A stretch of 64,000 nucleotides of DNA, from NCBI GenBank assembly GCA_013347225.1, contig CP054595.1:4522415-4586414 (forward strand). The letters are read 5' to 3'. Position numbers and translations under genes: made by a program. This stretch comes from Candidatus Accumulibacter similis. Its GTDB lineage: Bacteria; Pseudomonadota; Gammaproteobacteria; Burkholderiales; Rhodocyclaceae. This document shows, in pieces, positions 1 to 9,208 of this stretch. Within the stretch, counting starts at the first letter, position 1; each line of letters opens with the position of its first letter. The notes beneath the pieces were generated by a model. That model was not told where the DNA came from and did no database searches. It saw only the letters and a program-made list of their open reading frames with translations.

Positions 1-1002
1 ACCGTGGTCGAGATCCTGAACCTGGCACTGGCCGCCGAGAGCGATCCGCACAAGGTGCGCGGCATGTACATCATGGGCGAGAACCCGGCGATGAGCGACC
101 CCGACCTGAACCACGCGCGGCAGGCTCTGGCCGCTCTGCAGCACCTCGTGGTCCAGGACATCTTCATGACCGAGACCGCCTGGCTGGCCGACGTCGTCCT
201 GCCGGCGTCGGCCTGGCTCGAGAAGACCGGCACCGTCACCAACACCGACCGCATGCTGCAACTCGGCCGGCGGGTGCTGCAGCCACCCGGCGACGCCCGC
301 GCGGACCTCTGGATCGTGCAACGGCTGGGCCGCGGACTCGGCCTCGACTGGCGCTACCCGGGCGAGGAATGCGGCGTCGCGGCAGTCTTCGAAGAGATGC
401 GCCAGGCCATGCCGTCGCTGATCGGCGGCATCTCGTGGCAGCGGCTGCAGCAGCACGGCAGCGTCACCTACCCCTGCCTGGACGCCGACGACCCCGGCCA
501 GCCGATCGTCTTCATCGACCGCTTCCCGACCGCCAGCGGGCGCCTGCGGCTGGTGCCGGCAGGCCTGGTCAGCGCCGACGAGACGCCCGACGCCGATTAC
601 CCCTTCGTCCTCATCACCGGCCGCCAGCTCGAGCACTGGCACACCGGCAGCATGACGCGGCGGACACGGGTGCTCGACGCCATCGAGCCGCTGGCGACGG
701 TGTCGATGAACCGCAGCGACATGGACGCGCTGTCGCTTCGCCCGGGCGACCTCGTCACCGTACAGTCGCGGCGGGGCGAGGTCGTCATGCATGCGCGCGC
801 CGATGCGGGAACTCCCGCCGGCACGGTCTTCATGCCCTTTGCCTACCACGAAGCGGCCGCCAACCTGCTGACCAACGCCGCTCTCGACCCGGCAGCCCGC
901 ATTCCCGAGCTGAAGTACTGTGCCGTGCGGCTGCACCGCGGCGGCCGCATCGAAGCGGCTGCCGGCTACGCCCGGCCAGCGCCGGCAGCCGATGCCGACT
1001 GA
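1..1002 (+). CDS. Formate dehydrogenase large (molybdopterin) subunit, 3' part
   Basis: C-terminal ~333 residues of a molybdopterin oxidoreductase; the 5' end lies outside the window, so the start is not visible. The segment keeps typical features of FDH alpha subunits: the GENPAMSDPD stretch, the VLPASAWLEKTGTVTNTDR region that contacts the cofactor, and a C-terminal molydopterin-dinucleotide-binding domain starting near YPFVLITGRQLEHWHTGSMT. Formate dehydrogenases of this family oxidise formate to CO2 with a bis-MGD cofactor. Its stop overlaps the start of fdhD, so the two are translationally coupled. Whether it is the soluble NAD-linked (FdsA) or another type cannot be decided without the N-terminal Fe-S domains, but the linked single-cysteine FdhD resembles the FdsC kind. 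Confidence 0.9.
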   Translation, partial: TVVEILNLALAAESDPHKVRGMYIMGENPAMSDPDLNHARQALAALQHLVVQDIFMTETAWLADVVLPASAWLEKTGTVTNTDRMLQLGRRVLQPPGDARADLWIVQRLGRGLGLDWRYPGEECGVAAVFEEMRQAMPSLIGGISWQRLQQHGSVTYPCLDADDPGQPIVFIDRFPTASGRLRLVPAGLVSADETPDADYPFVLITGRQLEHWHTGSMTRRTRVLDAIEPLATVSMNRSDMDALSLRPGDLVTVQSRRGEVVMHARADAGTPAGTVFMPFAYHEAAANLLTNAALDPAARIPELKYCAVRLHRGGRIEAAAGYARPAPAADAD

Positions 1003-1861
1003 GCGCGATCCCGTTCTGCCGCGCCTGACGCGTGCGACGGCGTGCCTGACGCAGGAGATACGCGTCCTCGACGCGGCCGGCGAGGAGCGGACGATCCGCA
1101 TCCCGGACGAGCGGCCGCTGACGGTCTACGTCGACCGGCACGAACTGGTGACGCTGATGACGCTCGGCCAGTATCCGGAGTGGCTGGTGCTCGGCTACCT
1201 GCTCAACCAGCGGCTGCTCGACGATCCACGGCAGGTGGACTCCGTGACGGTCGACTGGTCGGTCGACGCGGCTGCGGTGCGGACGCGCAACGGCCGTGGC
1301 GGCAGCAAGGCACTGCGGACAGGCGCCGTACGCCCGGTGCTCAATACCGGTTGTGCCCAGGGAACGATGTTCGCCGAGCAGATGGCCGACCTCGGGACGA
1401 TGCGGCTGGCGGCCGCGGACAGCGCGCGCATCGATCGGTCGACCCTGCTGGCGGCGCTCGAGCGGATGCGGACGCAGCCCAGCGTCCACCGCGACGCCGG
1501 CTCGGTGCACGGCACGGCGCTTTTCCACGGCAGCGAACTGCTGTTCTTCGTCGAGGATGTCGGCCGCCACAATGCCGTCGACACCGTTGCCGGCTGGATG
1601 GCGATGCACGGCATCGACGGCGACGACAAGCTGCTGCTCACCACCGGCCGCCTGACCAGCGAGATGGTGATCAAGGCCGCGCGCATGCGCGTGCCGATCG
1701 TCGTCTCGCGCAACGGCATCAGCGCGATGGGGCATTCGCTTGCCGAGCGACTCGGAATGACCCTCGTTGGACGCGCCACCGGTCGGCGCTTTCTCTGCTA
1801 CACCGGCGCCAGCCGCTTCGACCCGGATCCGCCAGCAGCCGGCCCGCCGCCGCTGCGCTAG
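992..1861 (+). CDS. fdhD: Formate dehydrogenase accessory sulfurtransferase FdhD/FdsC
   Basis: 289 residues. Start ATG at 992 is chosen because it overlaps the FDH stop (TGA 1000-1002) and gives the usual family length; the open frame extends further upstream inside the FDH gene. The FdhD family transfers sulfur to the Mo-bis-MGD cofactor of formate dehydrogenase. Family signatures are present: NTGCAQGTMF, GRHNAVDTVAGWM, TTGRLTSEMV and PIVVSRNGISAMG. The usual CxxC pair is reduced to one cysteine (GCAQG), as I recall for the FdsC branch that accompanies NAD-dependent FDH. No FdsD-like small gene follows. Confidence 0.9.
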   Translation: MPTERDPVLPRLTRATACLTQEIRVLDAAGEERTIRIPDERPLTVYVDRHELVTLMTLGQYPEWLVLGYLLNQRLLDDPRQVDSVTVDWSVDAAAVRTRNGRGGSKALRTGAVRPVLNTGCAQGTMFAEQMADLGTMRLAAADSARIDRSTLLAALERMRTQPSVHRDAGSVHGTALFHGSELLFFVEDVGRHNAVDTVAGWMAMHGIDGDDKLLLTTGRLTSEMVIKAARMRVPIVVSRNGISAMGHSLAERLGMTLVGRATGRRFLCYTGASRFDPDPPAAGPPPLR

Positions 1862-2192
1862 CGACTCCGGCACCCCGATACCCGCGACCGGACGGCGAAC
1901 ACCGCCGTCGCGGCAGCAGGCCGCCTGCCGGCGATGCCGCAGCCCGCCTGCGGCAACCTCCACGGGCCGCGGCCCGGCGGGCGATGGGCCGGCTGGCGAC
2001 CGGGCCAGCTCCAACGCCGCGGTGTCGGCCTTCTTTACACCCGTCGCCCCGCACAACCCGGGATTCTTCCCAACACCCTGTTACAGAACATGTTTCTGTC
2101 CCGGGACCAGTTCTTGCTTATCGTACTCGTTCGCATCGCCTGCGAACCGTGTGCCGTCTCACCACCGTGTCATCAGCGAAAGGAATACAGTC
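1862..2192. other. Non-coding stretch upstream of the first PEP-CTERM gene
   Basis: No convincing gene; open frames crossing here have arginine/proline-rich shadow composition. The right half holds a candidate sigma-54 promoter (2103-2118) and, just upstream of it, a near-palindrome ACAGAA-CATGT-TTCTGT at 2083-2099. The ribosome binding site GAAAGGAA (about 2178-2185) precedes the ATG at 2193. Confidence 0.5.
2103..2118 (+). promoter_or_regulatory. Candidate sigma-54 (-24/-12) promoter of PEP-CTERM gene
   Basis: GGGACCAGTTCTTGCT has GG at 2104-2105 and GC at 2116-2117 separated by exactly 10 nt, as in the consensus TGGCACG-N4-TTGCW; the -12 part (TTGCT) is perfect and the -24 part is weak. 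It lies about 75 nt before the start codon. A better match precedes the second PEP-CTERM gene in this window, which supports shared RpoN control. Confidence 0.5.
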
Positions 2193-3026
2193 ATGAACCT
2201 GATCTGCAAGTCCGCAGGCGCCCTTGCCGCCATGCTGCTGGCTCCCGCGGCGGGAGCCGCCCTGCTCACCTTCGAGGCCGCCGGCGCCAATGCCGCAGCC
2301 ATCACACCCACGCGCGATGCCTTTCGCGCGGCCGTCGGCGGCGGCACCACTGCCGGCGCCAATGGTTCCTTCGGCGGTCTTCGCCGCGAAATCAACTGGG
2401 ATGGCGTGCCGGACATCCGCGCCGACCCCAACCCCCTGCCGGCAGACTTCTTCAACGTCAATTCGCCGCGTGGAGCGGTGTTCACGACGCCGGGAACAGG
2501 TTTCCTGGTCAGTGCCAACTCCGGCCAGGCCTCGCCGGTCCTGTTCGGCTTCCCGAACGACTTCCAGACCTTCAGCCCGCAACGACTGTTTACCGCCGTC
2601 AACAGCAACATCACGGACGTCAGCTTCTTCGTCCCCGGGACGACGATCGCTGCCACGACGAGCGCTTTCGCTGCCATCTTCGTCGATGTCGAGGTCGCTG
2701 GCCTGACGACGATGGAGTTCTTCGACGAGAGCGGGTCGTCGATATTGTCACGCGACGTCCTCGTCGGCGGCAACCAGGGGTTGAGCTTCCTCGGTGCGGT
2801 CGCCGGTGCAGGCGAGCGGATCAGCCGCGTCCGGCTGACTTCCGGCGCCAACACCATCGTCGCGAATGGCACGCTCGGCAACCCCAACGACGATGTCGTC
2901 GTGATGGACGACTTCCTCTATGCCGAACCCAGGCGCGCCGTGCCGGAGCCATCCGGTCTCGCACTCGCCGGCCTCGGCCTGCTGGGCGGCCTGCACTGGC
3001 TGCGCCGCCGGCGGCCGGATGCCTGA
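2193..3026 (+). CDS. PEP-CTERM sorting domain protein, function of the body unknown
   Basis: 277 residues. The start at 2193 is chosen for the GAAAGGAA ribosome site and because it opens a clean signal peptide (MNLICKSAGALAAMLLAPAAGAA). The C-terminus has the tripartite PEP-CTERM signal: VPEPSG, a hydrophobic helix (LALAGLGLLGGLHWL) and an RRRR end. Such proteins are exported, processed by exosortase and linked to extracellular matrix or floc formation. The body (residues ~25-245) is Gly/Asn/Val-rich and looks like a beta-sandwich of the kind often found with PEP-CTERM, including a region reading NGTLGNPNDDVVVMDDFLY near the end. No enzymatic motif is seen. Exosortase and EPS genes are not in this window. 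Confidence 0.85.
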   Translation: MNLICKSAGALAAMLLAPAAGAALLTFEAAGANAAAITPTRDAFRAAVGGGTTAGANGSFGGLRREINWDGVPDIRADPNPLPADFFNVNSPRGAVFTTPGTGFLVSANSGQASPVLFGFPNDFQTFSPQRLFTAVNSNITDVSFFVPGTTIAATTSAFAAIFVDVEVAGLTTMEFFDESGSSILSRDVLVGGNQGLSFLGAVAGAGERISRVRLTSGANTIVANGTLGNPNDDVVVMDDFLYAEPRRAVPEPSGLALAGLGLLGGLHWLRRRRPDA

Positions 3027-3373
3027 CGCGCCCGCCGCAAGGGCAACTCCAGCAGCCCATTCCGTGACCGCGGTCGGCTGATCGCCGTCGCGAAACGGGC
3101 AACACGGCCAGCGCTCCGCAGCGCAGCAGACGCTGTGCTGCTCGCTGTACGACGCTCGCCCGGCAGCTCCCACAGGCGAGCGCATCGCCTGCGGCCGCTT
3201 GCCGTTGCGCCCGTGGTTGGCGAAACGACGCCCGCGCCCACCCGTCGCCGGCGGCACCCCATCCACCCGGCGGACACGCCGCCATCCCCTCCACCGACAG
3301 CCAGCGCCGACGGCCCGTCGCCGCGACAACGCATGGACGCAGCGCCGCCGCACGCCTGCCTGTACAATGCGCC
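3027..3373. other. Intergenic stretch with no recognised feature
   Basis: About 350 bp between the PEP-CTERM stop and the cobalamin riboswitch. Open frames here are Arg/Pro-rich and match nothing I recognise; no U-tract terminator is visible. The riboswitch promoter should lie in its last 50-100 bp but I cannot pick hexamers with confidence. Confidence 0.5.
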
Positions 3374-3556
3374 GCGTTGCAGGTGCTGCGGAAGGATTCT
3401 CCGACCGCGGTCAAACGGGAAAGCGGTGCGTCGCCAAACGACAAGTCCGCTGCTGCCCCCGCAACGGTAAGCGAGTGCGGACGCGCCATCATGCCACTGG
3501 ACCCTGATCCGGGAAGGCGGCGCGTCAAGACTTGCGAGCCCGGATACCGGCCTGTG
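3374..3556 (+). promoter_or_regulatory. Cobalamin (AdoCbl) riboswitch
   Basis: The leader carries the ordered conserved blocks of the cobalamin aptamer: the 5' P1-P2 region (GTTGCAGGTGCTG), AAACGGGAAAGCGGTGCG, the B12 box region GCTGCCCCCGCAACGGTAAGCGAG, CCACTGG, GGGAAGGCGGCGCG and a closing GAGCCCGGATACCGGCCTG. It ends about 115 nt before btuB. Binding of adenosylcobalamin normally lowers expression of the downstream uptake genes; here that would be the whole btuBCDF operon. No clear intrinsic terminator follows, so control is more likely at translation initiation of btuB. Confidence 0.95.
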
Positions 3557-3673
3557 ACAAGCAGCGGAAGTGCCGCGGGGCGTGGCGCCGGTTCCAGGCT
3601 TGTCGCCATCCTCCAGTCGCTTCCTTTTCAGTCATTCCGGCCTGCGGGGACGCCTGCCGGGAAAGGGAAAGCC

Positions 3674-5647
3674 ATGAATCCACGCCTGCCGCGGCTCGCC
3701 GCGGCCCTGCTCGTCACCTGTAACGCACCGCTGCGCGCCGACGACGCGCGCGACGCCGATGTGGTGGTCGTCACCGCCACCCGCTTCGCCGAAACCGAGT
3801 CCCGTCTGCCGGCCAACATCAGCGTCATCAGCCGCGAGGACATCCGCAACAGTCCGGCGCGTGACCTGCCGGGAATCCTCAAGTCGAACGCCGGCGTCGT
3901 CGTACGTGCGCTGTCGGGCAGCCTCGGCATCGACTCGACGATCGACATCCGCGGTTTCGGCGAAAGTGCCGGCAGCAACACGCTGATCCTGCTCGATGGC
4001 CAGCGACTCAACCCGATCGACCTCGGCAGCGTGAACTGGTCGGCGATCCCCCTCGACAGCGTCGAGCGCATCGAGATCCTGCGCGGCGCCGGCAGTGTCC
4101 AGTATGGCGACAAGGCGACGGGCGGCGTCGTGAACATCATCACCGACAAGGCCGGCCGCCCGCGTTTCGGCGCGACCCTCGGGGTCGGCACCTATGGCAC
4201 GCAGACCGCCGACCTCAATGCGGCCGCCGGCAACGCCAGCGGCTACATCAACGCTTTCGCGCACTACGCCGACACCAACGGCTGGCGCGCCAACAACCAG
4301 GCCGACCAGCTCGCGCTGAGCGGGCGCGGCGGCATCTACCTCGCCCGCGGCGACGGCGAGGCCTTCCTCGACTACTCGGTCTACCGGGACAGTTCGGGGC
4401 TGCCCGGCTACCTGCTCGCGGCCGACTATCCGTCGCGACCACAGAAGTCGATCTTTCCCGACGACTCGCAGCGCAGCAACGGTTACCGCCTGCGTCCCGG
4501 CATCACGCTGCCGCTCGGCGACAGCCTGCGCCTCGACGCCGAAGTCTCGGTCGAACGCCAGGACAGCCACTTCCGCTACGTATCGTTCGCCAGCGAGGCC
4601 GACCGGACGCGCGAGAGCTGGTCCTTCACGCCACGCCTGCGCTGGCAGCACGGACTTGGTGCGATGGCCAGCGAAACGGTATTCGGCTTCGACCACTACT
4701 CCGGCAAGGTCGACGCCAGCTATTCCTCGGCGCCGCGACAGAACGCCCGCCAGGACAGCAACGGCGTCTATTTCCAGAACGTCACCACCTTCGGCGGCGG
4801 CTGGAGTGGCCTGCTCGGCGCGCGCTACCAGAGCATGGACCAGTCGGCGGAGCAGGCAGCCTACCCGGCCTGGTTCCAGCCCGCCATCGAAGGCAGCGCG
4901 CGCAACTCGGCAACCGCCTGGGACATCGGAGTCAATCATGCCGGCAACGGCTGGCGTGCCTACGCCAAGGCGGGCAGCACCTTCCGCTTTCCGACCACCG
5001 ACGAACTGTTTGGCTACGATCCGATCAACGGTGTCCCGGTCTTCGCCGGCAACCTCAAGCCGCAGACCGGGACGGTGCAGGAGATCGGTGGCAACGCCAG
5101 CTTCGGTCCGCTGCGTGCGCGTGCCGCCTTCTACCACATGAACCTCGACGACGAGATCGCCTTCGACGGCACGCTGTTCGCCAACGTGAACCTCGATCCG
5201 ACGCGCCGCCAAGGCTTCGAACTCGAGACGAACTGGCAGATCGCCCCGTCTCTGGCGGCGCTGCTGAGCTACAGCTACACGCGCTCGACGTTCCGCAGCG
5301 GCGCCTACAGCGGCAACCAGTTGCCGCTGGTACCCCGCAACTCGGCTGCCGCGAAGGTCGCCTGGGACGGCGGCAGCATGGGCCGCTACGTGCTGGTCGG
5401 CACCTATGTCGGCGAACGCTACTTCAGCGGCGATTTCGCCAACACGCTCGACAAGCTGGACGGCTATACGACGGTCGACCTGACGGCAACCTGGGACCTC
5501 AAGCCGTGGTCGATCACCGCCCGCCTGCTCAACGCCTTCGACCAGGTCTACGCGCCGTTTGCCGGCTACTCGGCCTTCCAGGGTTACTACTACTACCCGG
5601 CCGACGGACGAACCTTCCTGATGACCGCCAGCTACGCCATCCGCTGA
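3674..5647 (+). CDS. btuB: TonB-dependent vitamin B12 outer-membrane receptor BtuB
   Basis: 657 residues. Start ATG 3674 follows a GGGAAAGGGAAA purine-rich site and opens a signal peptide (cleavage near residue 22). A TonB box (DVVVVTATR) is at residues ~29-37, followed by the plug domain (to ~155; DIRGFGE, ILLDGQRLNP, IEILRGAGSVQYG) and a C-terminal beta-barrel ending in an aromatic-rich strand (TFLMTASYAIR). BtuB imports cobalamins across the outer membrane with TonB energy. The upstream cobalamin riboswitch and the downstream B12 ABC importer fix the substrate. The stop overlaps the btuC start by one base. Confidence 0.95.
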   Translation: MNPRLPRLAAALLVTCNAPLRADDARDADVVVVTATRFAETESRLPANISVISREDIRNSPARDLPGILKSNAGVVVRALSGSLGIDSTIDIRGFGESAGSNTLILLDGQRLNPIDLGSVNWSAIPLDSVERIEILRGAGSVQYGDKATGGVVNIITDKAGRPRFGATLGVGTYGTQTADLNAAAGNASGYINAFAHYADTNGWRANNQADQLALSGRGGIYLARGDGEAFLDYSVYRDSSGLPGYLLAADYPSRPQKSIFPDDSQRSNGYRLRPGITLPLGDSLRLDAEVSVERQDSHFRYVSFASEADRTRESWSFTPRLRWQHGLGAMASETVFGFDHYSGKVDASYSSAPRQNARQDSNGVYFQNVTTFGGGWSGLLGARYQSMDQSAEQAAYPAWFQPAIEGSARNSATAWDIGVNHAGNGWRAYAKAGSTFRFPTTDELFGYDPINGVPVFAGNLKPQTGTVQEIGGNASFGPLRARAAFYHMNLDDEIAFDGTLFANVNLDPTRRQGFELETNWQIAPSLAALLSYSYTRSTFRSGAYSGNQLPLVPRNSAAAKVAWDGGSMGRYVLVGTYVGERYFSGDFANTLDKLDGYTTVDLTATWDLKPWSITARLLNAFDQVYAPFAGYSAFQGYYYYPADGRTFLMTASYAIR

Positions 5648-6624
5648 TGCCGAACCGTCGCCGCGCCATCCTGATCCTCGTCCTGCTGGTGCTGCTGGCG
5701 CTGGCGAGTCTGTGGACGGCACTGGCAACGGGCAGCATCCGCTTCGGCACGGCAGAGGTGCTCGCCGCACTCATCGGCAACGACCCACCCGGCGCCGACG
5801 TCATCCTGCAACTGCGCCTGCCGCGCGCCCTCGCCGGCTTTGCCTGCGGTGGACTGCTGGCACTGGCCGGCGCGCTGATGCAGGTGCTGCTGCGCAACCC
5901 GCTCGCAGATCCCTACATTCTCGGCATCTCGAGCGGTGCCGGCAGTGGCGCCCTGTTCGCCATGCTGCTCGGGCTGCCGGCGTTCGCGATCGACGGACTG
6001 GCCTTTGCCGGCGCCCTCGGCACGATGCTCCTCGTCTTCGGGCTGGCGCACGGCGATGGCAGCTGGACGCAGACGCGCCTGCTGTTGACCGGCGTCATCG
6101 TCGCCGCCGGCGGCGGCGCGCTGGTCACCCTGATGCTGGCGATCGCCCCGGAGGACCGCCTGCGCGGCATGCTCTTCTGGCTGATGGGCGATCTCGCCCA
6201 GACCGTCAGCCCGTGGCCACCGTTGGCGATACTCGCCGCGACACTCATCCTGACGATGCCCTTTGCCCGCCAGCTCAACCTGCTGGCGCGCGGCCTGCTG
6301 CAGGCGCAGGCGCTCGGTGTCGCAGTCAACCGCCTGCGCCACACCGTCTACCTGCTGGCAGCACTGGCAACCGCCGCGGCGGTGACCAGCGCCGGCGCGA
6401 TCGGTTTCGTCGGCCTCGTCGTGCCGCACCTGCTGCGACTCGCCAGCGGCAACGACCACCGGCTGCTGCTGCCGGCAGCGGCACTCGCCGGTGGTTCGCT
6501 GCTGCTGCTGGCCGACACCCTGGCGCGCACCCTGATCGCGCCGCAGCAACTGCCGGTCGGCGTGCTGACCGCATTGATCGGCGTGCCGGTCTTCCTTGTC
6601 CTGCTGTCGCGGCAGCCGAAATGA
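5647..6624 (+). CDS. btuC: Vitamin B12 ABC importer permease BtuC (FecCD family)
   Basis: 325 residues, usual length for FecCD permeases, with about ten hydrophobic segments. Start ATG 5647 overlaps the btuB stop (TGATG). Typical motifs include LRLPRALAGFACGGLLALAG near the N-terminus, GAIGFVGLVVPHLLR around residues 251-265 and a C-terminal GVLTALIGVPVF. It forms the inner-membrane channel with BtuD and receives B12 from BtuF. Its last codons overlap the btuD start. Confidence 0.93.
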   Translation: MPNRRRAILILVLLVLLALASLWTALATGSIRFGTAEVLAALIGNDPPGADVILQLRLPRALAGFACGGLLALAGALMQVLLRNPLADPYILGISSGAGSGALFAMLLGLPAFAIDGLAFAGALGTMLLVFGLAHGDGSWTQTRLLLTGVIVAAGGGALVTLMLAIAPEDRLRGMLFWLMGDLAQTVSPWPPLAILAATLILTMPFARQLNLLARGLLQAQALGVAVNRLRHTVYLLAALATAAAVTSAGAIGFVGLVVPHLLRLASGNDHRLLLPAAALAGGSLLLLADTLARTLIAPQQLPVGVLTALIGVPVFLVLLSRQPK

Positions 6625-7394
6625 GCGTGCCGCTGCTCGCCACCCGGCAACTGCTGGTCGAAATCGGTGGCATGACGGTCACCCGCGGGCTCGACCTCTG
6701 CCTGGCCGCAGGCGAGCGGCTCGCCATCCTCGGCCGCAACGGCAGTGGCAAGTCGACGCTGCTGGCGACGCTGGCCGGATTGCGCCCGACCAGCGGCGGC
6801 ACGGTCCTGCTCGCCGGCGAGGATCTGGCGCGCATGCCGGCACGCCGCGCCGCGCTGCAGCGAGCATGGTTGGGCCAGTCACAAAACGATCCATTCGCTT
6901 CGACGGTACTGGAAACGGTCCTCACCGGCCGCCATCCGCACCTCGGGCGCTGGGACTGGGAGAGCCGGCGCGATGCCGAACTGGCGCGCAGCGCCCTGCG
7001 GGCCGTCGGCTTGAGCGGGTTCGAACGGCGTCAGGTCGGCACCCTTTCCGGCGGCGAACGCCAGCGACTGGCGATCGCCACCGTGCTGACGCAGGCACCG
7101 GCACTCTACCTGCTCGACGAGCCGCTGTCGCACCTCGACCTCAACCACCAGTTGGCGGTGCTCGAACTGTTCGCCGGCGCGACGCGCGACCGCACCGCCG
7201 GCGTCGTCATGGTTCTGCACGACCCGGCCCTCGCCCACCGCTTCTGCGACCGCGCGCTGCTTCTGTTCGGCGACGGGCGCAGCGAAAGCGGGCCGGTCGA
7301 CGACATCCTGACGGCGGCGATCCTGTCCGGACTGTACGGCCACCCCCTGCGCCAGTTCGACGACGACGGCCACCGCTTCTTCGTGCCACAATGA
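6621..7394 (+). CDS. btuD: Vitamin B12 ABC importer ATP-binding protein BtuD
   Basis: 257 residues. The ATG at 6621 overlaps the btuC stop by 4 bp (ATGA). Walker A GRNGSGKST lies at residues 38-46, the ABC signature LSGGERQRLAIA near 143 and Walker B LYLLDEPLSHLD near 165, followed by the H-loop (VMVLHDP). It is the ATPase that drives B12 import through BtuC. The open frame extends further upstream within btuC, but only the coupled start yields a normal ABC N-terminus. Confidence 0.93.
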   Translation: MSVPLLATRQLLVEIGGMTVTRGLDLCLAAGERLAILGRNGSGKSTLLATLAGLRPTSGGTVLLAGEDLARMPARRAALQRAWLGQSQNDPFASTVLETVLTGRHPHLGRWDWESRRDAELARSALRAVGLSGFERRQVGTLSGGERQRLAIATVLTQAPALYLLDEPLSHLDLNHQLAVLELFAGATRDRTAGVVMVLHDPALAHRFCDRALLLFGDGRSESGPVDDILTAAILSGLYGHPLRQFDDDGHRFFVPQ

Positions 7395-7401
7395 GCAAGC
7401 C

Positions 7402-8295
7402 ATGCGCTTCCTGAGCCACTGCCTCGTTTGCATCGCCGGCATCGTCCTGCTGCCGCAGGCGCGCGGCGAGACCGTCGTGCGCGACGATGTCGGCACGACG
7501 GTCCGGCTCAAGGCACCGGCGGCGCGCATCGTCGCCCTCGCGCCGCACATCGTCGAGATGCTCTACGCCGCCGGCGCCGGCGGCCATCTGGTGGGCGCCG
7601 TCGACTACAGTGACCATCCGCCGCCGGCCAGGCGGCTGGCCCGCGTCGGCGGCTACTCGCGAGTCGACCTGGAAGCTGTCGTCGCGCTGCGACCCGATCT
7701 CGTCATCGCCTGGGAAAGCGGCAACGACATGAGCCAGGTCGACAAACTGCGGGCCCTCGGCCTGCCGGTCTACGTGTCGCAACCGAACGCCCTGCCGGAA
7801 ATACCCGACCAGATCGAACGTCTGGGCGAACTGGCCGGCACGCAGGCGAGTGCCCGCGCCGCTGCCGCGGCCTTCCGCGAGCGTCTGGCGGCGCTGCGGA
7901 CCGCGCACGCCGGCAAGCCCGTGGTGCGGGTCTTCTACCAGATCTGGAAGGCGCCGCTGACCACCGTCGGCGGTCCGCAGATCATCAGCGACGCCATCAG
8001 CCTGTGTGGCGGCGAGAATGTCTTCGGCCACCTGCGCCGGATGTCGCCGACGGTCAGCGTCGAAGCCGTTCTGGCGGCCAACCCCGAGGCCATCGTCGCC
8101 ACCGGCATGGGCGACGCGCGCCCCGACTGGCTGCACGACTGGGACCGGTGGACCGGCATGACGGCGGTGCGGCGCGGCAACCTCTTCCACATCAACCCGG
8201 ACATCATGCAGCGGCACACGCCGCGCATCCTCGACGGCACCGAGAAGCTGTGCGCCGCGCTCGACGTCGCCCGCAGCAGGCGACCGCAGCCCTGA
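7402..8295 (+). CDS. btuF: Periplasmic B12-binding protein BtuF
   Basis: 297 residues with a signal peptide (MRFLSHCLVCIAGIVLLPQARG). The rest is a class III periplasmic binding protein of the BtuF/FhuD type: RIVALAPHIVEMLYAAGAG, VGGYSRVDLEAVVALRPDLV and VFYQIWKAPLTTVGGPQII are recognisable. It delivers cobalamin to BtuCD. It starts 7 nt after btuD, so it is the last gene of the riboswitch-controlled operon. Confidence 0.9.
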   Translation: MRFLSHCLVCIAGIVLLPQARGETVVRDDVGTTVRLKAPAARIVALAPHIVEMLYAAGAGGHLVGAVDYSDHPPPARRLARVGGYSRVDLEAVVALRPDLVIAWESGNDMSQVDKLRALGLPVYVSQPNALPEIPDQIERLGELAGTQASARAAAAAFRERLAALRTAHAGKPVVRVFYQIWKAPLTTVGGPQIISDAISLCGGENVFGHLRRMSPTVSVEAVLAANPEAIVATGMGDARPDWLHDWDRWTGMTAVRRGNLFHINPDIMQRHTPRILDGTEKLCAALDVARSRRPQP

Positions 8296-8721
8296 AGCAG
8301 AAGTGATCGCCTGGCCGCATGACCGCGACAACCGCTGCGCCCATCGGCAGATCGGCGCGCAGTGCCCGCGCCTCTTTCACGAATGTCCGCTTTGTCGAAG
8401 GCCTCCATTGCCAGCGCCCGCAGGCGCAGATCGCTTGTCGACGTGACATCGATTGCGCGAACCGGCAATCACGGCGGACCGACAGGGAAGGCCGGGGCGC
8501 CCGGGCTGGCGGTCCATGCGTCGCAACCGAACACCATGGCGGAGGATGGCGAGCGGCCATGCCTCAGGATCGGACGGTCGCCTCGACACCGCCTGACTCG
8601 TGCCAGCCGAGCAATTCGATCTGCATGAGTTCGCCTGCCGGACGTGCCCGCCGCGAGGGATCGCCGCACCGGGCAGCGAGCGTTCCTCTCGCCTGCCGGC
8701 CGGTGCCGTCGGGCTGAGGGC
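8296..8721. other. Intergenic region with no recognised gene
   Basis: About 425 bp between convergent btuF and the TM2 gene. Open frames on both strands are Arg/Ala/Pro-rich with no familiar motif, and no strong terminator with a U-tract is visible. Confidence 0.45.
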
Positions 8722-9123
8722 TCAGCCCGGCCGGCTGGCGTTGCGCAGGGATATCTGCTGGTTCATCGTCCAGAAGTCATACAGGACGCCGACCAGGAAA
8801 AGCCCGCCAGTGAGCAGGTAAAGGAGGCCCGTCAGCCACTTGCCCTGATACATCCGGTGCACGCCGAAGATGCCGAGGAAGGTGAGCAGCAGCCAGGCGA
8901 CGCTGTAGTCGATGGCGCCGGAATGGAAACGCAGGTCCGCGTCGCGGTCCATGCCCGGGATCAGGAACAGGTCGATCAGCCAGCCGATGCCCAGCAGGCC
9001 GAGCGTGAAGAACCAGATCGTCCCGGTCACCGGCTTGCCGTAATAGAAACGGTGGGCGCCGAGAAAGCCGAAGAGCCAGAGCAGGTAGCCGATGAGTTTG
9101 CTGTGATTGTCCCTTTGTTGCAT
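8722..9123 (-). CDS. TM2-domain membrane protein (two TM2 units)
   Basis: 133 residues, four to five hydrophobic segments. Two copies of the TM2 motif are visible: LLWLFGFLGAHRFYYGKPVTG at the N-terminus and LLTFLGIFGVHRMYQGKWLTG in the second half, each followed by a GLLGIGWLIDLF-like or GGLFLVGVLYDFW helix. TM2 proteins are small inner-membrane proteins of unknown molecular role. It is transcribed alone, divergently from the terminator of the next gene. Confidence 0.85.
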   Translation of the reverse strand: MQQRDNHSKLIGYLLWLFGFLGAHRFYYGKPVTGTIWFFTLGLLGIGWLIDLFLIPGMDRDADLRFHSGAIDYSVAWLLLTFLGIFGVHRMYQGKWLTGLLYLLTGGLFLVGVLYDFWTMNQQISLRNASRPG

Positions 9124-9208
9124 GCGAACCGCTCCGTGTCGTCAAGTGCGTGTATTGTCAATCCTTCCCGGTCCGGCCGGGGGGTTTCGCTCGAAGCAAT
9201 GACGCATT

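Noticed and set aside
3632..5770. 712-codon minus-strand frame opposite btuB
   Set aside because: Shadow of the TonB receptor; composition is typical of the complementary frame in high-GC DNA.
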